DNA of 7,791 nucleotides from Betaproteobacteria bacterium. Its GTDB lineage: Bacteria > Pseudomonadota > Gammaproteobacteria > Burkholderiales > SG8-39. Below are positions 1-6,777 of the stretch, in pieces. The translations under genes were made by a program, and so were the position numbers. The stretch spans positions 1 through 7,791 of the forward strand of contig VBCT01000165.1 of assembly GCA_005882235.1 (NCBI GenBank), written 5' to 3'. The first letter of the stretch is position 1. Every line of letters starts with the position of its first letter. The notes under the pieces are model-generated. The model was not told where the DNA came from. It did not search any database and worked only from the letters and a program-made list of their open reading frames with translations.

Positions 1-172
1 GACCGAGGGTCTCGGCGAGCTTGGGGCTCACCAGCCGCGCCGCGATGTCGGAGGCGCCGCCGGGGCTTGACGGGACGTAAACATGAACGGGCTTCGAGGG
101 GTAGTCCTGCGCCGCAAGCGGCGGGGCCAGCGCGGCGAGCAGAGCCACGGCGGTTGCGCGGATCGGATTCAT
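1..172 (-). CDS. Bug/TctC-family tripartite tricarboxylate transporter substrate-binding protein, N-terminal part (cut by window edge)
   Basis: Reading the minus strand from the ATG at 172 gives 57 open codons up to the window edge. Residues 1-20 form a signal peptide: a basic start (MNPIRAT), then an Ala/Leu-rich stretch ending near PLAAQ. The mature start follows with YPSKPVHVYVPSSPGGASD. The pattern YPxKPV...VPxxxGGxxDxxAR is the standard N-terminus of Bug receptors, which bind carboxylates in the periplasm; the glycine pair and the aspartate belong to the ligand-binding loop. About 260 residues must lie outside the window. No clear Shine-Dalgarno is visible before the ATG. A TATCAT (-10-like) on the minus strand at 188-183 would leave a very short leader. 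The gene is head-to-head with the molybdenum hydroxylase gene. No TctA/TctB membrane subunits are in view, as is common for the many orphan Bug genes of Burkholderiales. Family call is firm from the motif; ligand unknown. Confidence 0.88.
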   Translation of the reverse strand, partial: MNPIRATAVALLAALAPPLAAQDYPSKPVHVYVPSSPGGASDIAARLVSPKLAETLG

Positions 173-217
173 GGTTGCGGCTATGATACCGCGGTTCAAA
201 ACGGACAAACTTCGCCC

Positions 218-2557
218 TTGCCGTTCCCGACCCAAAATTCCTCCGGCGCGCGTGCGGGCATCGGCGCGCCAGTCCTCCGCAAGGAAGACGCTAGGCTTCT
301 CACCGGCAAGGGCTGCTACAGCGACGACGTCAATCTCCCCGGGCAGGCCCATGCGGTCATGGTGCGCTCGCCGCACGCCCACGCGCGCATCGGGCGAATC
401 GACGCGGCCGAAGCGATTGCGCTGCCGGGCGTGCTGGCCGTGCTGACCGGCGCGGATTTCGCGAAGGACGGCCTGAAATCCATTCCGCACCGGCCGTTTT
501 CGGTGAGCCCGCCCGACGTCCGCCTGCAAAACCGCGACGGCTCGGAGATCTTCATCGCGCCCCACTGGCCCTTGCCGGCCGACAAGGCGCGATTCGCCGG
601 CGAAGCGGTCGCGATGGTCGTCGCCGAAACGGTCCAGCTCGCCCGTGACGCAGCCGAGCTCGTGCGCGTCGAGTACGGGCCGCTCGCCTCGGTGACGCGC
701 GCGGCGGACGCCTCGCGCGCAGGCGCCCCGGTTCTGTGGGAAGAGCGGGTCTCCAACGTCAACATCGACGCGGACCTCGGCGATGCGAGAGCGACCGAGG
801 CGGCTTTCGCGCGCGCCGCCCACGTCGTGCGCCTGGAGACCCGGGTGCAGCGCGTCACGGGCGTGCCGATGGAGCCGCGCGCCGCGCTGGCCGCATACGA
901 CCCGGCGCTAGGGCGCTACACGCTTTACGCGGGCAGCGGCGGGGTGGTGCGGCAGAAGCGGGAGCTCGCGTGGATTCTCGGCGTCGAAGAAGAGGCGGTG
1001 CGCGTGGTGGCCCGCGATACCGGAGGGAATTTCGGCACGCGCAACAGTTTTTTTCCCGAGTTCGCGCTTGTTGCGTGGGCGGCGCGGCGCCTCGGCTGCC
1101 CGGTGAAGTGGACCTGCGAACGAGGCGAGGCGTTTCTCTCCGACTATCAGGGACGCGACCTGACCGTGGCGGCGGAGCTCGCGCTCGACGCACAAGGCAA
1201 TTTTCTCGCGCTGCGCTCCTCCAACCTGAGCAACGCCGGGGCGCACTCGGCCTCCCACGTCCCGCTCTCCAAAGGCGCCTCCATCATGACCAGCGTCTAC
1301 CGCATTCCCGCCGCGTACGTGCGCGCCCGCGCGGTGCTCTCCAACACGCCTCCCACGACGCCGTACCGCAGCGCGGGCAGGCCCGAGGCGATCTTCGTCA
1401 TCGAGCGGCTGATCGACCTCGCCGCGCGCGCGCACGGATTCGACCGCCTGGACCTGCGGCGGCGCAACCTCATCCCGGAATCGGCGATGCCGTACCGAAA
1501 TCCGTTCGGGCTCAGCTACGACAGCGGCGCGTACGGCAAGGTGATGGCGGCCGCGCTCGCCCTGGGCGACTGGGAGGGGTTTCCCGCGCGCCGCGACGAG
1601 GCGCGCCGGCGCGGCCGGCGGCGCGGCATCGCGCTCGCCAATTACGTCGAGGTGACCTCGGGATTTCCGACCGAACGCGCGGAAATCACGGTGCGCCCCG
1701 ACGGCTGCGTCGAGGCCACGATCGGAACGCTCTCGAGCGGGCAGGGCCACGAAACCAGCTTCGCGCAGCTGATGGTCGAATGGCTGGGCGTGCCCTTCGA
1801 GAGCGTGCGCCTGATCACGGGCGACACCGACCTCGTGTCGGAAGGGGGCGGCTCGCACTCGGGCCGCTCGATGCGGTTCGGGAGCATCGTCCTCGGCAAG
1901 GCTTCCGACGCGATTCTGGAAAAAGGGAAGACCGTCGCGGCGCACCTCCTCGAGGTCGCCCCGGGGGACATCGAGTTCGCTGCGGGGCGCTTTTCGGTGA
2001 AAGGCACCGACCGTTCAGTCGGGATTTTCGAAGTCGCCGCGGCCCGGCCGCTCGCCGCGGCGCATACCGAGACCATCCGCGTCGCCGCGTTTCCTTACGG
2101 GTGCCAGGTGTGCGAGGTGGAAGTCGATCCCGACACCGGTGTGGTGGAAATCGCGCGCCTGGCGGCCGTGGACGACGTCGGCCGCGCCGTCAATCCGCTC
2201 ATTCTCCACGGCCAGACTCACGGCGGCATCGCCCAGGGCGCGGGCCAGGCGCTGCTCGAGGATTGCAGCTACGACCCGGAATCCGGACAGATGCTGTCGG
2301 CTTCGTTCCTGGACTACGCCATGCCTCGCGCGGACCACTTTCCGCCGTTTTCGACCGAGCTGAGCGAGGTGCCTTCGCCGACGAACCCGCTCGGAATCCG
2401 CGCCGGAGGCGAAGGCGGCACGACGCCCGCGCTCGCTTCGGTCGCGAACGCGATCTTGGACGCGCTCGCGGGATTCGGCGTGACGCACATCGAATTGCCG
2501 GCGACGCCGGAGCGCGTCTGGCGCGCGATTCGCGCGGCGCGCGGCCCCGCGAGCTGA
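218..2557 (+). CDS. Molybdopterin-binding large subunit of a xanthine dehydrogenase/CO dehydrogenase (CoxL)-family hydroxylase
   Basis: The family binds the Mo-cytosine/pterin cofactor and hydroxylates aldehydes, N-heterocycles or related carbon centres using water. From the TTG at 218 the product is 779 residues, normal for CoxL-type large subunits. Residues 14-30 (GIGAPVLRKEDARLLTG) open the a/b hammerhead domain, which runs to about 135; the two molybdopterin-binding domains follow. Visible landmarks are GGNFGTRN at 269-276, PYRSAGRPE at 382-390 (position of the active-site loop; it is AYRGAGR-like, not the AYRCSFR of true CO dehydrogenase), SSGQGHET at about 506-513, GGGSHSGRSM at 543-552, and GEGG with the expected catalytic glutamate at E732. 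The frame is open back to an ATG at 83, but those 45 codons are antisense to the Bug gene and look unlike the family, so I place the start at 218; its ribosome site is weak. Iron-sulfur and FAD subunits are absent here. CO oxidation is unlikely; the substrate is unknown. Confidence 0.9.
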   Translation: MPFPTQNSSGARAGIGAPVLRKEDARLLTGKGCYSDDVNLPGQAHAVMVRSPHAHARIGRIDAAEAIALPGVLAVLTGADFAKDGLKSIPHRPFSVSPPDVRLQNRDGSEIFIAPHWPLPADKARFAGEAVAMVVAETVQLARDAAELVRVEYGPLASVTRAADASRAGAPVLWEERVSNVNIDADLGDARATEAAFARAAHVVRLETRVQRVTGVPMEPRAALAAYDPALGRYTLYAGSGGVVRQKRELAWILGVEEEAVRVVARDTGGNFGTRNSFFPEFALVAWAARRLGCPVKWTCERGEAFLSDYQGRDLTVAAELALDAQGNFLALRSSNLSNAGAHSASHVPLSKGASIMTSVYRIPAAYVRARAVLSNTPPTTPYRSAGRPEAIFVIERLIDLAARAHGFDRLDLRRRNLIPESAMPYRNPFGLSYDSGAYGKVMAAALALGDWEGFPARRDEARRRGRRRGIALANYVEVTSGFPTERAEITVRPDGCVEATIGTLSSGQGHETSFAQLMVEWLGVPFESVRLITGDTDLVSEGGGSHSGRSMRFGSIVLGKASDAILEKGKTVAAHLLEVAPGDIEFAAGRFSVKGTDRSVGIFEVAAARPLAAAHTETIRVAAFPYGCQVCEVEVDPDTGVVEIARLAAVDDVGRAVNPLILHGQTHGGIAQGAGQALLEDCSYDPESGQMLSASFLDYAMPRADHFPPFSTELSEVPSPTNPLGIRAGGEGGTTPALASVANAILDALAGFGVTHIELPATPERVWRAIRAARGPAS

Positions 2558-2571
2558 GATGGAGCGGGTTA

Positions 2572-2618
2572 TCATTGCCGTTGGACTGCATCACAGCGCC
2601 ACGGAGGAACGGCAATGA
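2572..2618 (+). promoter_or_regulatory. 11-bp perfect inverted repeat enclosing the ribosome site and start codon of the amidohydrolase gene
   Basis: The left arm at 2572-2582 (TCATTGCCGTT) is the exact reverse complement of the right arm at 2608-2618 (AACGGCAATGA), separated by 25 bases. The ATG at 2615-2617 lies in the right arm and the Shine-Dalgarno GGAGGA (2603-2608) sits at the end of the loop. In RNA that includes both arms, the start codon would be paired. It could equally be a DNA operator with widely spaced half-sites. A -10-like TATCAT at 2570-2575 overlaps the left arm; I see no good -35 for it. The repeat is directly visible; a regulatory role is inference. Confidence 0.5.
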
Positions 2619-4309
2619 ACGGCGAACGAGCTGGAACCGGCATCGCGTCGAGTCCCGCAAGAATCCTTTCCGCCGCAGGGGCGGCGCTGCTGTGCGCGAT
2701 CGCGTCGCCGGTTCTCGCCGCCGACCCGGCCGACACCATCCTCGTGAACGGCAAGATCGTCACGGTCGACGAGCGTTTCACGATCGCCCAGGGCGTGGCG
2801 ATCCGGGGGCAGCGCATCGTCGCCGTCGGCAACAATGCGGACGTGCTCGAGCTCCAGGGCAAGGGCACGAAGGTGATCGACCTCAAGAAACAGACCGTGA
2901 TCCCGGGACTGATCGACAACCACGCCCATTTCATCCGCGCGCCCGAGCACGAGGAGCTGCGCCTGGACGGCGTCGCCTCGCGCAAGCGGGCGCTCGAGAT
3001 GCTCACCGGGCGCGTCCGCTCCGCGCGCCCCGGCGAATGGATCGTGACGCTAGGCGGCTGGTCCGAGGAGCAGTTCACCGACGACCCGCGCGGGTTTCCG
3101 CTGGAGGAGCTCGACCGCATCGCTCCGGACAACCCGGTGGTGCTGCAGGCGGTGTACAACCAGAGCTATCTCAACAGCGCGGCGCTCAAAGCCGCCGGGA
3201 TCGACGCGGCCACGCCCGACCCGCGCGGCGGCAGGATCGAGAAGGACGCAGGCGGCAGGCCGACCGGCGTCGTGCGCAGCGCGGGCGGCGTCGCCTACGT
3301 CGCGGCGCAGATTCCGCTGCCTGACATGGAACAGTGGCTCGCGAACGTCCGCAAGTTCGTCGCGGGGCTGAACGCCATGGGGATCACCGCCTGGTACGAC
3401 GCGGGCGGGCGCGGCATGAGCGACAAGCACTACGCGGCGTACCAGGCCCTCGCCGAACGCGGCGAGCTGAACGCGCGCGCATTCTGGACCACGATCCGGC
3501 AGCCGGCGACTCCGGAGCAGGTCGACAAGGTGCTCGCCGAGATCCAGCAGCACAGGCCTTTTCAGGGCAACGACTATTTCGAGAACATCGGCTGGGGCGA
3601 ATCCCTCTATCAGCCCGCGACGACCAACCTGCTGCGGAACGATTTCGTCGTCAAGCCCGAAGACATGCGCGAGGTGCGCCGCATCATGCAGGCGATCGCC
3701 GAAAGCGGGATGTTCCTGAACGCGCACGTCGAGATGGAAAACGCGATCGACGCCTACTTGGCCGAGCTCGAGGAGCTCAACAAGGTCGAACCCATCAAGG
3801 GCCTGCGCTGGGTTCTCTCGCATCTGGACCAGGTGAGCGATGCGCAGCTCGCGCGCATGAAGAAACTCGGAATGTACGCGGGGCTGCACAGCCGGCCGCT
3901 CATCCAGGGCGCGCTGATGCACAAGGTGCACGGCGAGCGCGCGTGGGACATGCCGCCGTTCAAGCGCGTGCAGGACAGCGGGATCGTCTGGGGGCTCGGG
4001 TCGGACGCGACCGCGGTGACGACCTCCAACCCCTTCTATACGCTCTGGTTCGCCGTTACCGGGCGCATGGTCGGAAGCCGCAAGGTCAACCGCCAGACCA
4101 TCTCGCGCGAACAGGCGCTCATCGCGCACACGCGCAGCAACGCTTTCTTCGTTTTCCAGGAAAGCAACCTCGGCTCGATCCAGCCCGGCAAGTACGCGGA
4201 CCTGCTGGTGCTCGATCGCGATTACTTCACGGTGCCCGCCCAGCAGATCAAGGACATCAAGCCGCTGATGACCATGGTGGGCGGAAAGATCGTCTACCGG
4301 GCCAGATAG
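2615..4309 (+). CDS. Exported metal-dependent amidohydrolase, YtcJ-like (Amidohydro_3 type)
   Basis: The product is 564 residues. Residues 1-35 are a signal peptide (hydrophobic core about 17-31, cleavage near SPVLA|AD), so the enzyme should act in the periplasm or as a lipid-free exported protein. The mature part starts with the amidohydrolase beta-sandwich (ADTILVNGKIVTVDE), then GLIDNHAHF with the metal-binding H103-x-H105, a TIM barrel with H371 and H403 (LSHLDQ), and GSDA with D464 as the expected catalytic aspartate. The end (IQPGKYADLLVLDRDYF) is the typical return of the sandwich domain. GGAGGA at 2603-2608, six bases before the ATG, fixes the start. Two usual motifs differ: the segment that normally reads H-A-x-G-D is HVEME at 371-375, and PTGV is followed by RS (S222) where relatives usually carry Glu. 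Substrate therefore cannot be read from family membership. It lies 57 bases after the Mo hydroxylase gene on the same strand. Confidence 0.88.
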   Translation: MNGERAGTGIASSPARILSAAGAALLCAIASPVLAADPADTILVNGKIVTVDERFTIAQGVAIRGQRIVAVGNNADVLELQGKGTKVIDLKKQTVIPGLIDNHAHFIRAPEHEELRLDGVASRKRALEMLTGRVRSARPGEWIVTLGGWSEEQFTDDPRGFPLEELDRIAPDNPVVLQAVYNQSYLNSAALKAAGIDAATPDPRGGRIEKDAGGRPTGVVRSAGGVAYVAAQIPLPDMEQWLANVRKFVAGLNAMGITAWYDAGGRGMSDKHYAAYQALAERGELNARAFWTTIRQPATPEQVDKVLAEIQQHRPFQGNDYFENIGWGESLYQPATTNLLRNDFVVKPEDMREVRRIMQAIAESGMFLNAHVEMENAIDAYLAELEELNKVEPIKGLRWVLSHLDQVSDAQLARMKKLGMYAGLHSRPLIQGALMHKVHGERAWDMPPFKRVQDSGIVWGLGSDATAVTTSNPFYTLWFAVTGRMVGSRKVNRQTISREQALIAHTRSNAFFVFQESNLGSIQPGKYADLLVLDRDYFTVPAQQIKDIKPLMTMVGGKIVYRAR

Positions 4310-4378
4310 ACGTCGACTGGACCACCGCCCGGATCGCGGCACGGCTCACGATCGCCTGAAACCTGCCGGGCTCGCCCC
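4310..4378. other. Convergent intergenic gap with no strong terminator
   Basis: This 69-base gap separates the stops of the plus-strand amidohydrolase and the minus-strand Bug receptor gene. The best dyad is a weak GATCG (4332-4336) / CGATC (4349-4353) pair with a 12-base loop and no T-run on either side. I see no intrinsic terminator for either direction, so termination here may be Rho-dependent. Confidence 0.5.
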
Positions 4379-5341
4379 TTACGGTTTCTTCGCCAGCACC
4401 GCGCGCCAGCGGGTCATTTCCGATTGCAGGAATTTGCCGAGCTCTTCGGGCGTGCTGTGCTTCGCGACCAGGCCCATGTCGGTGAAGCGTTTGCGCAGAT
4501 CCGGGTTCGCGAGCGCGGCGCCGATTTCGGCGTTCAGTTTCTGCACGATCGCGCCCGGCGTGCCGGCGGGCGCGAACACGCCGCCCCAACTCGAGAAATC
4601 GTATCCGGGCACCCCGCCTTCGGTTGCCGTCGGGACGTCCGGAAATGACGGGTTGCGCTGAGGCGTGGTGACCGCCAGCGCGCGCAGGCTACCCGCCTTG
4701 ATGTGCGGCCCCGCGGCGGCGAGTGGATCGATCATGAACGAGATGCGGTTCGAGATCAGGTCGGGATGCGCGGCGGAACTGCCCTTGTACGGGACTTCCG
4801 TCATTTTCCCGAGCGCGCCGGCCGTCTGCGCAAACAGCAGCGTCGCCAATTGCTGCGGGCTGCCTTCTCCGGTGGTGCCGTAAGTGATCTTGCCAGCATC
4901 TTCCTTGATGTACCTGATGAGTTCCGGCAGCGATTTCACGGGCGATTGCGAGCTCACCACGAAAACGTACGGCGTGAGGTGCGTAAGCGAGACTGGCGCG
5001 AAGTCCTTGATGGTGTCGAACGGCAGGTCCGTCAACAGGATCGGATTGGTCGCCATGTTGGCCGCCGCCTGCAGCAGGGTGTAGCCGTCGGGCTCGGCCT
5101 TCGCAACCAAGGCCGCGCCGATGGTGTTCGACGCGCCCGGACGGTTGTCTACGATCACCGGCTTGCCGAGCGAATCGGAGAGCCTTTCGCCGAGCAAGCG
5201 GGCCACGATGTCGCTCGGTCCGCCGGTCGTGACGGGCACCACGAAGCGTATGCTCTTGGTCGGGTATTCCGATTGGCTATGTGCGGCGAGCGGCGCAACA
5301 GCGATTGCGAATGACGCGGCGGCGATCAGCATGTGACGCAT
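4379..5341 (-). CDS. Bug/TctC-family tripartite tricarboxylate transporter substrate-binding protein
   Basis: The product is 320 residues from the ATG at 5341, the usual family length. A longer frame to an ATG at 5380 exists, but GAGGGA (5354-5349) lies seven bases before the 5341 ATG, and that start gives a clean signal peptide (MRHMLIAAASFAIAVAPLAA, cleavage near residues 22-24). Mature landmarks are YPTKSIRFVVP at 26-36, the ligand loop TTGGPSDIVAR at 38-48, KPVIVDNRPGA at 60-70, and EPDGYTLL soon after. Later GTTGEGSPQ, VPYKGSSAAHPDL and DVPTATEGGVPGYDF match conserved family blocks. Bug proteins are venus-flytrap receptors that bind carboxylic acids or similar small molecules in the periplasm. 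TctA/TctB permease genes are not seen nearby, so the protein may work with a distant permease or as a sensor. It follows the transaminase gene by 64 bases on the same strand and is probably co-transcribed with it. The ligand is unknown. Confidence 0.93.
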   Translation of the reverse strand: MRHMLIAAASFAIAVAPLAAHSQSEYPTKSIRFVVPVTTGGPSDIVARLLGERLSDSLGKPVIVDNRPGASNTIGAALVAKAEPDGYTLLQAAANMATNPILLTDLPFDTIKDFAPVSLTHLTPYVFVVSSQSPVKSLPELIRYIKEDAGKITYGTTGEGSPQQLATLLFAQTAGALGKMTEVPYKGSSAAHPDLISNRISFMIDPLAAAGPHIKAGSLRALAVTTPQRNPSFPDVPTATEGGVPGYDFSSWGGVFAPAGTPGAIVQKLNAEIGAALANPDLRKRFTDMGLVAKHSTPEELGKFLQSEMTRWRAVLAKKP

Positions 5342-5348
5342 CGATTCG

Positions 5349-5354
5349 TCCCTC
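5349..5354 (-). promoter_or_regulatory. Ribosome binding site deciding the Bug receptor start
   Basis: GAGGGA on the minus strand lies seven bases upstream of the ATG at 5341. It supports this start over the in-frame ATG 39 bases further upstream at 5380, which would add 13 polar residues in front of the signal peptide. Confidence 0.7.
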
Positions 5355-5405
5355 GATTTTGTGGCAGCATGAGGTGGCACTGTTCGTCCCCGTGGGCGGC
5401 ACGCC

Positions 5406-6767
5406 CTAGTGCGTCGCCCGGATTGCGCCTCGCAACACCTCGACCATCCTCCCGATCTCCGTTTGCGTGGAGATGAAGGGCGGCGCCATCGCGATGATGT
5501 CGCCGGTGAAGCGAAACAGCATTCCGTCCTCCATGGCGCGCTCGAAGACCTTGAGAGCGCGAGCGCCGGGCCTGGCCTGAACGTTTTCGCGCAGGGGCTC
5601 GAGCTCGATCGCCGCGACGAGGCCGATGTTGCGGATGTCCGAGACGCCCGGCTCGCCCTTCAGCGAATGCGCGGCGCGCTCGAGCACGGGCTCGAGCTCG
5701 CGCACCTGCTTGAAGGACGCTTCTTCCTCGATCGCATCGAGCGTGGCATGCGCCGCGGCCGCGGCCACGGGATGGCCCGAGTAGGTGTAGCCGTGAAACA
5801 GCTCGACTGCCGTTTCGGGCCCGGTCATGAAAGCGTCGTGGATCGCGGGTTTCACGATCACCCCGCCCATGGGGATGACGCCGTTGGTGACGATCTTGGC
5901 GAAGGTGATCATGTCCGGCACGACGCCGAAGCGCTGCGCGCCGAAGGGTTCGCCCAGGCGCCCGAACCCGGTGATCACCTCGTCGAAGATGAGCAGGATG
6001 CCGTGCTTGTCGCAGATCGCGCGCAGCCGCTCGAGATAGCCTGCCGGCGGCACGATCACCCCGGCCGAGCCCTGCACCGGCTCGACGATGACCGCGGCGA
6101 TCGTCGATGCGTCGTGCAGTGCGACCAGGCGCTCGAGTTCGTCGGCCAAGTGCGCGCCCCACTTCGGCTGGCCGCGCGAGAACGCCATCTCGGCGGCGTT
6201 GTAGGTGTGCGGCAGGTGATCGATCCCCTGCAGCAGGAGCGGCGCGAACATCTTGCGGTTGGGCGCGATGCCTCCGACCGAAATCCCTCCGATGCCCACG
6301 CCGTGATAGCCGCGCTCTCTGCCGATCAGGCGCGTGCGCGCGGCTTCGCCCTTCATGCGGTGGTACGCGACCGCGATCTTGAGCGCGGTGTCCACCGCCT
6401 CGGAGCCCGAGTTGGCGAAGAAGACCTGGCCCATTCCCGCGGGCGCGAGTCGGACGATTCGCTCGGCGAGAGAGAAGATCTTCGGATGCCCCATCTGGAA
6501 CGCGGGGCTGTAGTCGAGCTCCTTCACCTGCCGCGCCACCGCCTCCGCGATCTTCGGATGGCCGTGGCCGAGCGGGCAGCACCACATGCCCGAGACGCAG
6601 TCGAACAAACGCCGGCCCTCGACGGTCGTGTAGTACGCGCCCTCTGCGCGCGCGAGGATTCTCGACCGGGGGTTTTTCTTGAGGTAGCGGTTGTGGGTGA
6701 AGGGCATCCAGTAGGCCTCGGTACGGAGGCGCGTGGCCTGCTCCATGACTGCGGTTTCGTGTTTCAT
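5406..6767 (-). CDS. Class III PLP-dependent aminotransferase, omega-amino acid (beta-alanine):pyruvate type
   Basis: The product is 453 residues from the ATG at 6767, standard for this fold-type I family. The order of motifs matches beta-alanine:pyruvate transaminases: AYWMPFTHNRYLK near the N-terminus, NSGSEAVDTALKIA with the PLP-phosphate-binding GSE at 121-123, GRERGYHG with the cofactor-stacking Y154, the long block LADELERLVALHDASTIAAV, DEVITGFGR with D262 that pairs with the pyridine nitrogen, the Schiff-base K291 in FAKIVTNG, and ELFHGYTYSGHP. All catalytic residues are present, so it should be active, moving an amino group from an omega-amino acid or amine to pyruvate in the cytoplasm. 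An upstream GTG at 6779 is in frame, but GAGG at 6777-6774 fits the ATG at 6767. The residue after K291 is Ile, where close relatives mostly carry Gly. It heads a minus-strand pair with the Bug receptor and is divergent from the small membrane protein gene. The exact amino donor cannot be fixed by sequence alone. Confidence 0.93.
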   Translation of the reverse strand: MKHETAVMEQATRLRTEAYWMPFTHNRYLKKNPRSRILARAEGAYYTTVEGRRLFDCVSGMWCCPLGHGHPKIAEAVARQVKELDYSPAFQMGHPKIFSLAERIVRLAPAGMGQVFFANSGSEAVDTALKIAVAYHRMKGEAARTRLIGRERGYHGVGIGGISVGGIAPNRKMFAPLLLQGIDHLPHTYNAAEMAFSRGQPKWGAHLADELERLVALHDASTIAAVIVEPVQGSAGVIVPPAGYLERLRAICDKHGILLIFDEVITGFGRLGEPFGAQRFGVVPDMITFAKIVTNGVIPMGGVIVKPAIHDAFMTGPETAVELFHGYTYSGHPVAAAAAHATLDAIEEEASFKQVRELEPVLERAAHSLKGEPGVSDIRNIGLVAAIELEPLRENVQARPGARALKVFERAMEDGMLFRFTGDIIAMAPPFISTQTEIGRMVEVLRGAIRATH

Positions 6768-6773
6768 GAGGCA

Positions 6774-6777
6774 CCTC
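6774..6777 (-). promoter_or_regulatory. Ribosome binding site deciding the transaminase start
   Basis: GAGG (within TGAGGTG) on the minus strand sits six bases before the ATG at 6767. This favours the ATG over the in-frame GTG at 6779, which overlaps this site and has no good site of its own. Confidence 0.65.

Noticed and set aside
183..188. TATCAT on the minus strand as the -10 box of the Bug gene at the left edge
   Set aside because: The hexamer is one mismatch from TATAAT, but the nearest -35-like TTGTCC is only 14 bases upstream, too short for a normal spacer. Not strong enough to list as a promoter.
218..2557. True aerobic CO dehydrogenase (coxL)
   Set aside because: The active-site loop reads PYRSAGR, without the AYRCSFR cysteine needed for the Cu-Mo centre, and coxS/coxM are not adjacent.
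736..3324. An 862-codon open frame on the plus strand running through two genes
   Set aside because: It is Arg/Ala/Gly/Pro-rich, has no recognisable domain and crosses the stop and start of the Mo subunit and amidohydrolase genes in another frame. Long shadow frames are expected in DNA this GC-rich.
3050..4342. A 430-codon minus-strand frame antisense to the amidohydrolase
   Set aside because: Composition is typical of an antisense shadow, and the plus strand has a clear signal peptide, metal motifs and ribosome site.
4332..4353. GATCG...CGATC dyad as a terminator between the convergent genes
   Set aside because: Only five base pairs, a 12-base loop and no following T-run on either strand.
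5326..6774. A 482-codon minus-strand frame overlapping the transaminase in a shifted register
   Set aside because: It is an Arg/Ala/Gly-rich out-of-frame reading of the same gene and overlaps the start of the Bug receptor gene.
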